Positions 24,037 through 37,863 of a stretch of DNA of 64,000 nt are shown here, piece by piece; positions within the stretch are counted from its first letter, which is position 1, and every line of letters begins with the position of its first letter. The notes under the pieces were generated by a model. It was not told the origin of the DNA and did no database searches. It was given only the letters and a program-made list of their open reading frames with translations. The stretch spans positions 186,001 through 250,000 of the forward strand of contig CANPUZ010000055.1 in the NCBI GenBank assembly GCA_947579665.1, read 5' to 3'. The translations under genes were made by a program, and so were the position numbers. This stretch comes from Sympetrum striolatum (Eukaryota; Arthropoda; Insecta; Odonata; Libellulidae).

Positions 24037-25374
24037 CTGACCCTGGTTGCTTCAACAATGCGCTCATTAGGAATTGTGCTGAGGATACAAGAGAGTGACT
24101 TTGAGAGGGATTCCCATTGCTGTTGCTTGGCTTAGAATAAGTATATTGTGACCAAAATGCTGTTACTCGATAGATTTTAATTACTTTAAATGGAGACCTA
24201 TTGAATATTTTGATAGTAGTTTAATATTTTCAATTTAAATTGCGTTTATTATCGTTTTACAGACCCTGGTTGCTTCAACAATGCGCTCTTTAGGAATTGT
24301 GCTGAGGATACAAGAGAGTGACTTTGAGAGGGATTCCCATTGCTGTTGCTTGGCTTAGAATAAGTATATTGTGAACAAAATGCCGTTACTCGATAGATTT
24401 TAATTAGTTTGAATGGAGACCTATTGAATATTTTGATAGTAGTTTAATATTTTCAATTTAAATTGCGTTTATTATCGTTTTACAGACCCTGGTTGCTTCA
24501 ACAATGCGCTCTTTAGGAATTGTGCTGAGGATACAAGAGAGTGACTTTGAGAGGGATTCCCATTGCTGTTGCTTGGCTTAGAATAAGTATATTGTGAACA
24601 AAATGCCGTTACTCGATAGATTTTAATTAGTTTAAATGGAGACCTGTTGAATATTTTGATAGTAGTTTAATATTTTCAATTTAAATTGCGTTTATTATCG
24701 TTTTACAGACCCTGGTTGCTTCAACAATGCGCTCTTTAGGAATTGTGCTGAGGATACAAGAGAGTGACTTTGAGAGGGATTCCCATTGCTGTTGCTTGGC
24801 TTAGAATAAGTATATTGTGAACAAAATGCCGTTTCTCGATAGATTTTAATTAGTTTAAATGGAGACCTATTGAATATTTTGATAGTAGTTTAATATTTTC
24901 AATTTAAATTGCGTTTATTATCGTTTTACAGACCCTGGTTGCTTCAACAATGCGCTCTTTAGGAATTGTGCTGAGGATACAAGAGAGTGACTTTGAGAGG
25001 GATTCCCATTGCTGTTGCTTGGCTTAGAATAAGTATATTGTGAACAAAATGCCGTTACTCGATAGATTTTAATTAGTTTAAATGGAGACCTGTTGAATAT
25101 TTTGATAGTAGTTTAATATTTTCAATTTAAATTGCGTTTATTATCGTTTTACAGACCCTGGTTGCTTCAACAATGCGCTCTTTAGGAATTGTGCTGAGGA
25201 TACAAGAGAGTGACTTTGAGAGGGATTCCCATTGCTGTTGCTTGGCTTAGAATAAGTATATTGTGACCAAAATGCCGTTACTCGATAGATTTTAATTAGT
25301 TTAAATGGAGACCTATTGAATATTTTGATAGTAGTTTAATATTTTCAATTTAAATTGCGTTTATTATCGTTTTA
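24037..25374 (+). repeat. Core satellite, six monomers
   Basis: Six type II monomers, mostly CGATAG plus CCTATTG or CCTGTTG. The first has a mutated junction (CTGACC instead of CAGACC) and ATGCTGTTACTCG near 24158. Another has GCCGTTTCTCG near 24830. No other feature is seen. Confidence 0.85.
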
Positions 25375-28300
25375 CAGACCCTGGTTGCTTCAACAATGCG
25401 CTCTTTAGGAATTGTGCTGAGGATACAAGAGAGTGACTTTGAGAGGGATTCCCATTGCTGTTGCTTGGCTTAGAATAAGTATATTGTGAACAAAATGCCG
25501 TTACTCGATAGATTTTAATTATTTTAAATGGAGACCTATTGAATATTTTGTTAGTAGTTTAATATTTTCAATTTAAATTGCAATTATTATCGTTTTACAG
25601 ACCCTGGTTGCTTCAACAATGCGCTCTTTAGGAATTGTGCTGAGGATACATGAGAGTGACTTTGAGAGGGATTCCCATTGCTGTTGCTTGGCTTAGAATA
25701 AGTATACTGTGACCAAAATGCCGTTACTCGATAGATTTTAATTAGTTTAAATGGAGACCTGTTGAATATTTTGATAGTAGTTTAATATTTTCAATTTAAA
25801 TTGCGTTTATTATCGTTTTACAGACCCTGGTTGCTTCAACAATGCGCTCTTTAGGAATTGTGCTGAGGATACAAGAGAGTGACTTTGAGAGGGATTCCCA
25901 TTGCTGTTGCTTGGCTTAGAATAAGTATATTGTGAACAAAATGCCGTTACTCGATAGATTTTAATTACTTTAAATGGAGACCTATTGAATATTTTGATAG
26001 TAGTTTAATATTTTCAATTTAAATTGCGTTTATTATCGTTTTACAGACCCTGGTTGCTTCAACAATGCGCTCTTTAGGAATTGTGCTGAGGATACAAGAG
26101 AGTGACTTTGAGAGGGATTCCCATTGCTGTTGCTTGGCTTAGAATAAGTATATTGTGAACAAAATGCCGTTACTCGATAGATTTTAATTAGTTTAAATGG
26201 AGACCTATTGAATATTTTGATAGTAGTTTAATATTTTCAATTTAAATTGCGTTTATTATCGTTTTACAGACCCTGGTTGCTTCAACAATGCGCTCTTTAG
26301 GAATTGTGCTGAGGATACAAGAGAGTGACTTTGAGAGGGATTCCCATTGCTGTTGCTTGGCTTAGAATAAGTATATTGTGAACAAAATGCCGTTACTCGA
26401 TAGATTTTAATTAGTTTAAATGGAGACCTGTTGAATATTTTGATAGTAGTTTAATATTTTCAATTTAAATTGCGTTTATTATCGTTTTACAGACCCTGGT
26501 TGCTTCAACAATGCGCTCTTTAGGAATTGTGCTGAGGATACAAGAGAGTGACTTTGAGAGGGATTCCCATTGCTGTTGCTTGGCTTAGAATAAGTATATT
26601 GTGAACAAAATGCCGTTACTCGATAGATTTTAATTAGTTTAAATGGAGACCTGTTGAATATTTTGATAGTAGTTTAATATTTTCAATTTAAATTGCGTTT
26701 ATTATCGTTTTACAGACCCTGGTTGCTTCAACAATGCGCTCTTTAGGAATTGTGCTGAGGATACAAGAGAGTGACTTTGAGAGGGATTCCCATTGCTGTT
26801 GCTTGGCTTAGAATAAGTATATTGTGACCAAAATGCCGTTACTCGATAGATTTTAATTAGTTTAAATGGAGACCTATTGAATATTTTGATAGTAGTTTAA
26901 TATTTTCAATTTAAATTGCGTTTATTATCGTTTTACAGACCCTGGTTGCTTCAACAATGCGCTCTTTAGGAATTGTGCTGAGGATACAAGAGAGTGACTT
27001 TGAGAGGGATTCCCATTGCTGTTGCTTGGCTTAGAATAAGTATATTGTGAACAAAATGCCGTTACTCGATAGATTTTAATTATTTTAAATGGAGACCTAT
27101 TGAATATTTTGTTAGTAGTTTAATATTTTCAATTTAAATTGCAATTATTATCGTTTTACAGACCCTGGTTGCTTCAACAATGCGCTCTTTAGGAATTGTG
27201 CTGAGGATACATGAGAGTGACTTTGAGAGGGATTCCCATTGCTGTTGCTTGGCTTAGAATAAGTATACTGTGACCAAAATGCCGTTACTCGATAGATTTT
27301 AATTAGTTTAAATGGAGACCTGTTGAATATTTTGATAGTAGTTTAATATTTTCAATTTAAATTGCGTTTATTATCGTTTTACAGACCCTGGTTGCTTCAA
27401 CAATGCGCTCTTTAGGAATTGTGCTGAGGATACAAGAGAGTGACTTTGAGAGGGATTCCCATTGCTGTTGCTTGGCTTAGAATAAGTATATTGTGAACAA
27501 AATGCCGTTACTCGATAGATTTTAATTACTTTAAATGGAGACCTATTGAATATTTTGATAGTAGTTTAATATTTTCAATTTAAATTGCGTTTATTATCGT
27601 TTTACAGACCCTGGTTGCTTCAACAATGCGCTCTTTAGGAATTGTGCTGAGGATACAAGAGAGTGACTTTGAGAGGGATTCCCATTGCTGTTGCTTGGCT
27701 TAGAATAAGTATATTGTGACCAAAATGCCGTTACTCGATAGGTTTTAATTAGTTTAAATGGAGACCTATTGAATATTTTGATAGTAGTTTAATATTTTCA
27801 ATTTAAATTGCGTTTATTATTGTTTTACAGACCCTGGCTGCTTCAACAATGCGCTCTTTAGGAATTGTGCTGAGGATACAAGAGAGTGACTTTGAGAGGG
27901 ATTCCCATTGCTGTTGCTTGGCTTAGAATAAGTATATTGTGAACAAAATGCCGTTACTCGATCGATTTTAATTAGTTTAAATGGAGACCTGTTGAATATT
28001 TTGATAGTAGTTTAATATTTTCAATTTAAATTGCGTTTATTATCGTTTTACAGACCCTGGTTGCTTCAACAATGCGCTCTTTAGGAATTGTGCTGAGGAT
28101 ACAAGAGAGTGACTTTGAGAGGGATTCCCATTGCTGTTGCTTGGCTTAGAATAAGTATATTGTGAACAAAATGCCGTTACTCGATAGATTTTAATTAGTT
28201 TAAATGGAGACCTATTGAATATTTTGATAGTAGTTTAATATTTTCAATTTAAATTGCGTTTATTATCGTTTTACAGACCCTGGTTGCTTCAACAATGCGC

Positions 28301-28496
28301 TCTTTAGGAATTGTGCTGAGGATACAAGAGAGTGACTTTGAGAGGGATTCCCATTGCTGTTGCTTGGCTTAGAATAAGTATATTGTGAACAAAATGCCGT
28401 TACTCGATAGATTTTAATTATTTTAAATGGAGACCTATTGAATATTTTGATAGTTGTTTAATATTTTCAATTTAAATTGCGTTTATTATCGTTTTA
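25375..28496 (+). repeat. Higher-order repeat of 7 monomers (1,561 bp), two copies
   Basis: Copies are 25375-26935 and 26936-28496, spaced exactly 7 x 223. A rare linked set is repeated: AATTATTTTAAATGG, TTTTGTTAGTAG, GCAATTATTATCG, ACATGAGAGTG and TATACTGTGACC (about 25520-25710 and 27081-27271), followed by AATTACTTTAAATGG (25961 and 27522). Identity is clear over roughly the first half of each copy; later monomers differ at several sites, so the right limit is approximate. Confidence 0.85.
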
Positions 28497-29389
28497 CAGA
28501 CCCTGGTTGCTTCAACAATGCGCTCTTTAGGAATTGTGCTGAGGATACAAGAGAGTGACTTTGAGAGGGATTCCCATTGCTGTTGCTTGGCTTAGAATAA
28601 GTATATTGTGACCGAAATGCCGTTACTCGATAGATTTTAATTAGTTTAAATGGAGACCTGTTGAATATTTTGATAGTAGTTTAATATTTTCAATTTAAAT
28701 TGCGTTTATTATCGTTTTACAGACCCTGGTTGCTTCAACAATGCGCTCTTTAGGAATTGTGCTGAGGATACAAGAGAGTGACTTTGAGAGGGATTCCCAT
28801 TGCTGTTGCTTGGCTTAGAATAAGTATATTGTGAACAAAATGCCGTTACTCGATAGATTTTAATTAGTTTAAATGGAGACCTATTGAATATTTTGATAGT
28901 AGTTTAATATTTTCAATTTAAATTGCGTTTATTATCGTTTTACAGACCCTGGTTGCTTCAACAATGCGCTCTTTAGGAATTGTGCTGAGGATACAAGAGA
29001 GTGACTTTGAGAGGGATTCCCATTGCTGTTGCTTGGCTTAGAATAAGTATATTGTGAACAAAATGCCGTTACTCGATCGATTTTAATTAGTTTAAATGGA
29101 GACCTGTTGAATATTTTGATAGTAGTTTAATATTTTTAATTTAAATTGCGTTTATTATCGTTTTACAGACCCTGGTTGCTTCAACAATGCGCTCTTTAGG
29201 AATTGTGCTGAGGATACAAGAGAGTGACTTTGAGAGGGATTCCCATTGCTGTTGCTTGGCTTAGAATAAGTATATTGTGAACAAAATGCCGTCACTCGAT
29301 CGATTTTAATTAGTTTAAATGGAGACCTATTGAATATTTTGATAGTAGTTTAATATTTTCAATTTAAATTGCGTTTATTATCGTTTTTA
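28497..29389 (+). repeat. Core satellite, four monomers
   Basis: Four type II monomers linking the seven-monomer repeat to the large A/B mosaic. Private changes include GTGACCGAAATGCC near 28610 and GCCGTCACTCG near 29290. The last copy ends in a junction with one extra T (GTTTTTACAG). Nothing else is present. Confidence 0.85.
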
Positions 29390-32300
29390 CAGACCCTGGT
29401 TGCTTCAACAATGCGCTCTTTAGGAATTGTGCTGAGGATACAAGAGAGTGACTTTGAGAGGGATTCCCATTGCTGTTGCTTGGCTTAAAATAAGTATATT
29501 GTGAACAAAATGCCGTTACTCGATCGATTTTAATTAGTTTAAATGGAGACCTGTTGAATATTTTGATAGTAGTTTAATATTTTCAATTTAAATTGCGTTT
29601 ATTATCGTTTTACAGACCCTGGTTGCTTCAACAATGCGCTCTTTAGGAATTGTGCTGAGGATACAAGAGAGTGACTTTGAGAGGGATTCCCATTGCTGTT
29701 GCTTGGCTTAGAATAAGTATATTGTGAACAAAATGCCGTTACTCGATAGATTTTAATTAGTTTAAATGGAGACCTATTGAATATTTTGATAGTAGTTTAA
29801 TATTTTCAATTTAAATTGCGTTTATTATCGTTTTACAGACCCTGGTTGCTTCAACAATGCGCTCTTTAGGAATTGTGCTGAGGATACAAGAGAGTGACTT
29901 TGAGAGGGATTCCCATTGCTGTTGCTTGGCTTAGAATAAGTATATTGTGAACAAAATGCCGTTACTCGATAGATTTTAATTAGTTTAAATGGAGACCTAT
30001 TGAATATTTTGATAGTAGTTTAATATTTTCAATTTAAATTGCGTTTATTATCGTTTTACAGACCCTGGTTGCTCTAACAATGCGCTCTTTAGGAATTGTG
30101 CTGAGGATACAAGAGAGTAACTTTGAGAGTGATTCCCATTGCTGTTGCTTGGCTTAGAATAAGTATATTGTGAACAAAATGCCGTTACTCGATAGATTTT
30201 AATTAGTTTAAATGGAGACCTGTTGAATATTTTGATAGTAGTTTAATATTTTCAATTTAAATTGCGTTTATTATCGTTTTACAGACCCTGGTTGCTTCAA
30301 CAATGCGCTCTTTAGGAATTGTGCTGAGGATACAAGAGAGTGACTTCGAGAGGGATTCCCATTGCTGTTGCTTGGCTTAGAATAAGTATATTGTGACCAA
30401 AATGCCGTTACTCGATAGATTTTAATTAGTTTAAATGGAGACCTGTTGAATATTTTGATAGTAGTTTAATATTTTCAATTTAAATTGCGTTTATTATCGT
30501 TTGACAGACCCTGGTTGCTTCAACAATGCGCTCTTTAGGAATTGTGCTGAGGATACAAGAGAGTGACTTTGAGAGGGATTCCCATTGCTGTTGCTTGGCT
30601 TAGAATAAGTATATTGTGAACAAAATGCCGTTACTCGATAGATTTTAATTAGTTTAAATGGAGACCTATTGAATATTTTGATAGTAGTTTAATATTTTCA
30701 ATTTAAATTGCGTTTATTATCGTTTTACAGACCCTGGTTGCTTCAACAATGCGCTCTTTAGGAATTGTGCTGAGGATACAAGAGAGTGACTTTGAGAGGG
30801 ATTCCCATTGCTGTTGCTTGGCTTAGAATAAGTATATTGTGAACAAAATGCCGTTACTCGATAGATTTTAATTAGTTTAAATGGAGACCTATTGAATATT
30901 TTGATAGTAGTTTAATATTTTCAATTTAAATTGCGTTTATTATCGTTTTACAGACCCTGGTTGCTTCAACAATGCGCTCTTTAGGAATTGTGCTGAGGAT
31001 ACAAGAGAGTGACTTTGAGAGGGATTCCCATTGCTGTTGCTTGGCTTAGAATAAGTATATTGTGACCAAAATGCCGTTACTCGATAGATTTTAATTAGTT
31101 TAAATGGAGACCTATTGAATATTTTGATAGTAGTTTAATATTTTCAATTTAAATTGCGTTTATTATCGTTTTACAGACCCTGGTTGCTTCAACAATGCGC
31201 TCTTTAGGAATTGTGCTGAGGATACAAGAGAGTGACTTTGAGAGGGATTCCCATTGCTGTTGCCTGGCTTAGAATAAGTATATTGTGAACAAAATGCCGT
31301 TACTCGATAGATTTTAATTAGTTTAAATGGAGACCTATTGAATATTTTGATAGTAGTTTAATATTTTCAATTTAAATTGCGTTTATTATCGTTTTACAGA
31401 CCCTGGTTGCTTCAACAATGCGCTCTTTAGGAATTGTGCTGAGGATACAAGAGAGTGACTTTGAGAGGGATTCCCATTGCTGTTGCTTGGCTTAGAATAA
31501 GTATATTGTGACCAAAATGCCGTTACTCGATAGATTTTAATTAGTTTAAATGGAGACCTATTGAATATTTTGATAGTAGTTTTATATTTTCAATTTAAAT
31601 TGCGTTTATTATCGTTTTACAGACCCTGGTTGCTTCAACAATGCGCTCTTTAGGAATTGTAATGAGGATACAAGAGAGTGACTTTGAGAGGGATTCCCAT
31701 TGCTGTTGCTTGGCTTAGAATAAGTATATTGTGAACAAAATGCCGTTACTCGATCGATTTTAATTAGTTTAAATGGAGACCTGTTGAATATTTTGATAGT
31801 AGTTTAATATTTTCAATTTAAATTGCGTTTATTATCGTTTTACAGACCCTGGTTGCTTCAACAATGCGCTCTTTAGGAATTGTGCTGAGGATACAAGAGA
31901 GTGTCTTTGAGAGGGATTCCCATTGCTGTTGCTTGGCTTAGAATAAGTATATTGTGAACAAAATGCCGTTACTCGATCGATTTTAATTAGTTTAAATGGA
32001 GACCTGTTGAATATTTTGATAGTAGTTTAATATTTTCAATTTAAATTGCGTTTATTATCGTTTTACAGACCCTGGTTGCTTCAACAATGCGCTCTTTAGG
32101 AATTGTGCTGAGGATACAAGAGAGTGACTTTGAGAGGGATTCCCATTGCTGTTGCTTGGCTTAGAATAAGTATATTGTGAAAAAAATGCCGTTACTCGAT
32201 TGATTTTAATTAGTTTAAATGGAGACCTGTTGAATATTTTGATAGTAGTTTAATATTTTCAATTTAAATTGCGTTTATTATCGTTTTACAGACCCTGGTT

Positions 32301-33847
32301 GCTTCAACAATGCGCTCTTTAGGAATTGTGCTGAGGATACAAGAGAGTGTCTTTGAGAGGGATTCCCATTGCTGTTGCTTGGCTTAGAATAAGTATATTG
32401 TGAACAAAATGCCGTTACTCGATCGATTTTAATTAGTTTAAATGGAGACCTGTTGAATATTTTGATAGTAGTTTTATATTTTCAATTTAAATTGCGTTTA
32501 TTATCGTTTTACAGACCCTGGTTGCTTCAACAATGCGCTCTTTAGGAATTGTGCTGAGGATACAAGAGAGTGACTTTGAGAGGGATTCCCATTGCTGTTG
32601 CTTGGCTTAGAATAAGTATATTGTGAACAAAATGCCGTTACTCGATAGATTTTAATTAGTTTAAATGGAGACCTATTGAATATTTTGATAGTAGTTTAAT
32701 ATTTTCAATTTAAATTGCGTTTATTATCGTTTTACAGACCCTGGTTGCTTCAACAATGCGCTCTTTAGGAATTGTGCTGAGGATACAAGAGAGTGTCTTT
32801 GAGAGGGATTCCCATTGCTGTTGCTTGGCTTAGAATAAGTATATTGTGAACAAAATGCCGTTACTCGATCGATTTTAATTAGTTTAAATGGAAACCTATT
32901 GAATATTTTGATAGTAGTTTAATATTTTCAATTTAAATTGCGTTTATTATCGTTTTACAGACCCTGGTTGCTTCAACAATGCGCTCTTTAGGAATTGTGC
33001 TGAGGATACAAGAGAGTGACTTTGAGAGGGATTCCCATTGCTGTTGCTTGGCTTAGAATAAGTATATTGTGAACAAAATGCCGTTACTCGATAGATTTTA
33101 ATTAGTTTAAATGGAGACCTATTGAATATTTTGATAGTAGTTTAATATTTTCAATGTAAATTGCGTTTATTATCGTTTTACAGACCCTGGTTGCTTCAAC
33201 AATGCGCTCTTTAGGAATTGTGCTGAGGATACAAGAGAGTGACTTTGAGAGGGATTCCCATTGCTGTTGCTTGGCTTAGAATAAGTATATTGTGACCAAA
33301 ATGCCGTTACTCGATAGATTTTAATTAGTTTAAATGGAGACCTATTGAATATTTTGATAGTAGTTTAATATGTTCAATTTAAATTGCGTTTATTATCGTT
33401 TTACAGACCCTGGTTGCTTCAACAATGCGCTCTTTAGGAATTGTGCTGAGGATACAAGAGAGTGACTTTGAGAGGGATTCCCATTGCTGTTGCTTGGCTT
33501 AGAATAAGTATATTGAACAAAATGCCGTTACTCGATCGATTTTAATTAGTTTAAATGGAGACCGATTGAATATTTTGATAGTAGTTTAATATTTTCAATT
33601 TAAATTGCGTTTATTATCGTTTGACAGACCCTGGCTGCTTCAACAATGCGCTCTTTAGGAATTGTGCTGAGGATACAAGAGAGTGACTTTGAGAGGGATT
33701 CCCATTGCTGTTGCTTGGCTTAGAATAAGTATATTGTGAACAAAATGCTGTTACTCGATCGATTTTAATTAGTTTAAATGGAGACCTGTTGAATATTTTG
33801 ATAGTAGTTTAATATTTTCAATTTAAATTGCGTTTATTATAGTTTTA
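29390..33847 (+). repeat. Large module A, copy 1
   Basis: About 20 monomers carrying a signature series: GGCTTAAAATAAG (29485), GCTCTAAC with GAGTAACTTTGAGAGTGATT (monomer from 30059), GACTTCGAGAGG, TTTGACAGACC, GTAATGAGG (31661), GTGAAAAAAATGCC (near 32177), TAGTTTTATATT, GGAAACCTATTG, TCAATGTAAATTG, AATATGTTC, TATTGAACAAA with GT deleted (33511), CCCTGGCTGC and ATGCTGTTACTCG. The same series returns in whole or part in the later A modules. Confidence 0.88.
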
Positions 33848-36800
33848 CAGACCCTGGTTGCTTCAACAATGCGCTCTTTAGGAATTGTCCGGAGGATACA
33901 AGAGAGAGACTTTGAGAAGGATTCCCATTGCTGTTGCTTGGCTTAGAATAAGTATATTGTGAACAAAATGCCGTTACTCGATAGATTTTAATTAGTTTAA
34001 ATGGAGACCTATTGAATACTTTGATAATAGTTTAATATTTTCAATTAAAATTGCGTTTATTATCGTTTTACAGACCCTGGTTGCTTCAACAATGTGCTCT
34101 TTAGGAATTGTGCGGAGGATACAAGAGAGTGACTTTGAGAGGGATTCCCATTGCTGGTGCTTGGCTTAGAAAAAGTATATTGTGAACAAAATGCCGTTAC
34201 TCGATAGATTTTAATTAGTTTAAATGGAGACCTATTGAATACTTTGATCATAGTTTAATATTTTCAATTTAAATTGCGTTTATTATCGTTTTTCAGACCC
34301 TGGTTGCTTCAACAATGCGCTCTTTAGGAATTGTGCGGAGGATACAAGAGAGTGACTTTGAGAGGGATTCCCCATTGCTGTTGCTTGACTTAGAATAAGT
34401 ATATTGTGAACAAAATGCCGTTACTCGATCGATTTTAATTAGTTTAAATGGAGACCTGTTGAATATTTTGATAGTAGTTTAATATTTTCAATTTAAATTG
34501 CGTTTATTATCGTTTTTCAGACCCTGGTTGCTTCAACAATGCGCTCTTTAGGAATTGTGCGGAGGATACAAGAGAGTGACTTTGAAAGGGAATCCCCATT
34601 GCTGTTGCTTGGCTTAGAATAAGTATATTGTGAACAAAATGCCGTTACTCGATAGATTTTAATTAGTGTAAATGGAGACCTATTGAATACTTTGATAATA
34701 GTTTAATATTTTCAATTTAAATTGCGTTTATTATCGTTTTACAGACCCTGGTTGCTTCAACAATGCGCTCTTTAGGAATTGTGCGGAGGATACAAGAGAG
34801 TGACTATGAGAGGGATTCCCATTGCTGGTGCTTGGCTTAGAATAAGTATATTGTGAACAAAATGCCGTTACTCGATAGATTTTAATTAGTTTAAATGGAG
34901 ACCTATTGAATACTTTGATAATAGTTTAATATTTTCAATTTAAATTGCGTTTATTATCGTTTTTCAGACCCTGGTTGCTTCAACAATGCGCTCTTTAGGA
35001 ATTGTGCGGAGGATACAAGAGAGTGACTTTGAGAGGGATTCCCCATTGCTGTTGCTTGGCTTAGAATAAGTATATTGTGAACAAAATGCCGTTACTCGAT
35101 CGATTTTAATTAGTTTAAATGGAGACCTGTTGAATATTTTGATAGTAGTTTAATATTTTCAATTTAAATTGCGTTTATTATCGTTTTTCAGACCCTGGTT
35201 GCTTCAACAATGCGCTCTTTAGGAATTGTGCGGAGGATACAAGAGAGTGACTTTGAGAGGGAATCCCCATTGCTGTTGCTTGGCTTAGAATAAGTATATT
35301 GTGAACAAAATGCCGTTACTCGATCGATTTTAATTAGTTTAAATGGAGACCTGTTGAATATTTTGATAGTAGTTTAATATTTTCAATTTAAATTGCGTTT
35401 ATTATCGTTTTACAGACCCTGGTTGCTTCAACAATGCGCTCTTTAGGAATTGTGCTGAGGATACAAGAGAGTGACTTTGAGAGGGATTCCCATTGCTGTT
35501 GCTTGGCTTAGAATAAGTATATTGTGAACAAAATGCCGTTACTCGATCGATTTTAATTAGTTTAAATGGAGACCTGTTGAATATTTTGATAATTGTTTAA
35601 TATTTTCAATTTAAATTGCGTTTATTATCGTTTTTCAGACCCTTGGATCTTCAACAATGCGCTCTTTAGGAATTGTGCTGAGGATACAAGAGAGTGACTT
35701 TGAGAGGGATTCCCATTGCTGTTGCTTGGCTTAGAATAAGTATATTGAACAAAATGCCGTTACTCGATCGATTTTAATTAGTTTAAATGGAGACCTATTG
35801 AATATTTTGATAGTAGTTTAATATTTTCAATTTAAATTGCGTTTATTATCGTTTGACAGACCCTGGTTGCTTCAACAATGCGCTCTTTAGGAATTGTGCT
35901 GAGGATACAAGAGAGTGACTTTGAGAGGGATTCCCATTGCTGTTGCTTGGCTTAGAATAAGTATATTGTGAACAAAATGCCGTTACTCGATCGATTTTCA
36001 TTAGTTTAAATGGAGACCTGTTGAATATTTTGATAGTAGTTTAATATTTTCAATTTAAATTGCGTTTATTATCGTTTTACAGACCCTGGTTGCTTCAACA
36101 ATGCGCTCTTTAGGAATTGTGCGGAGGATACAAGAGAGAGACTTTGAGAGGGATTCCCATAGCTGTTGCTTGGCTTAGAATAAGTATATTGTGAACAAAA
36201 TGCCGTTACTCGATAGATTTTAATTAGTTTAAATGGAGACCTATTGAATACTTTGATAATAGTTTAATATTTTCAATTTAAATTGCGTTTATTATCGTTT
36301 TACAGACCCTGGTTGCTTCAACAATGCGCTCTTTAGGAATTGTGCGGAGGATACAAGAGAGTGACTTTGAGAGGGATTCCCATTGCTGGTGCTTGGCTTA
36401 GAATAATTATATTGTGAACAAAATGCCGTTACTCGATCGATTTTAATTAGTTTAAATGGAGACCTGTTGAATATTTTGATAGTAGTTTAATATTTTCAAT
36501 TTAAATTGCGTTAATTATCGTTTTACAGACCCTGGTTGCTTCAACAATGCGCTCTTTAGGAATTGTGCTGAGGATACAAGAGAGTGACTTTGAGAGGGAT
36601 TCCCATTGCTGTTGCTTGGCTTAGAATAAGTATATTGTGAACAAAATGCCGTTACTCGATCGATTTTAATTAGTTTAAATGGAGACCTGTTGAATATTTT
36701 GATAGTAGTTTAATATTTTTAATTTAAATTGCGTTTATTATCGTTTTACAGACCCTGGTTGCTTCAACAATGCGCTCTTTAGGAATTGTGCTGAGGATAC

Positions 36801-37640
36801 AAGAGAGTGACTTTGAGAGGGATTCCCATTGCTGTTGCATGGCTTAGAATAAGTATATTGTGAACAAAATGCCGTTACTCGATCGATTTTAATTAGTTTA
36901 AATGGAGACCTGTTGAATATTTTGATAGTAGTTTAATATTTTTAATTTAAATTGCGTTTATTATCGTTTTACAGACCCTGGTTGCTTCAACAATGCGCTC
37001 TTTAGGAATTGTGCTGAGGATACAAGAGAGTGACTTTGAGAGGGATTCCCATTGCTGTTGCTTGGCTTAGAATAAGTATATTGTGAACAAAATGCCATTA
37101 CTCGATCGATTTTAATTAGTTTAAATGGAGACCTTTTGAATACTTTGATAATAGTTTAATATTTTCAATTTAAATTGCGTTTATTATCGTTTTTCAGACC
37201 CTGGTTGCTTCAACAATGCGCTCTTTAGGAATTGTGCTGAGGATACAAGAGAGTGACTTTGAGAGGGATTCCCATTGCTGTTGCTTGGCTTAGAATAAGT
37301 ATATTGTGACCAAAATGCCGTTACTCGATCGATTTTAATTAGTTTAAATGGAGACCTATTGAATACTTTGATAATAGTTTAATATTTTCAATTTAAATTG
37401 CGTTTATTATTGTTTTTCAGACCCTGGTTGCTTCAACAATGCGCTCTTTAGGAATTGTGCGGAGGATACAAGAGAGAGACTTTGAGAGGGATTCCCATTG
37501 CTGTTGCTTGGCTTAGAATAAGTATATTGTGACCAAAATGCCGTTACTCGATAGATTTTAATTAGTTTAAATGGAGACCTATTGAATATTTTGATAGTAG
37601 TTTAATATTTTCAATTTAAATTGCGTTTATTATCGTTTTA
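33848..37640 (+). repeat. Large module B, copy 1
   Basis: About 17 monomers of a distinct subtype with linked changes: GTGCGGAGG (T to G at position 44), GAATACTTTGATAATAG, TTTTTCAG junctions, GCTGGTGCTTGG and often CCCC. Private landmarks are GACTTTGAAAGGG (34581), CCTTGGATCT (35641), CCATAGCTG (near 36158), GAATAATTATATTG (near 36403), GCGTTAATTATCG (near 36509) and GTTGCATGGC (36837). It contains an internal duplication of about 10 monomers: the GT-deleted TATTGAAC followed by TTTGACAG occurs at 33511 and again at 35743. Confidence 0.88.
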
Positions 37641-37863
37641 CAGACCCTGGTTGCTTCAACAATGCGCTCTTTAGGAATTGTGCTGAGGATACAAGAGAGT
37701 GACTTTGAGAGGGATTCCCATTGCTGTTGCTTGGCTTAGAATAAGTATATTGTGAACAAAATGCCGTTACTCGATCGATTTTAATTAGTTTAAATGGAGA
37801 CCTATTGAATATTTTGATAGTAGTTTAATATTTTCAATTTAAATTGCGTTTATTATCGTTTTA

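Noticed and set aside
34060..34251. 63-codon minus-strand open frame
   Set aside because: Same repeat frame; the ATG arises from the variant GATCATAG at the right end. No promoter, no conservation beyond the satellite.
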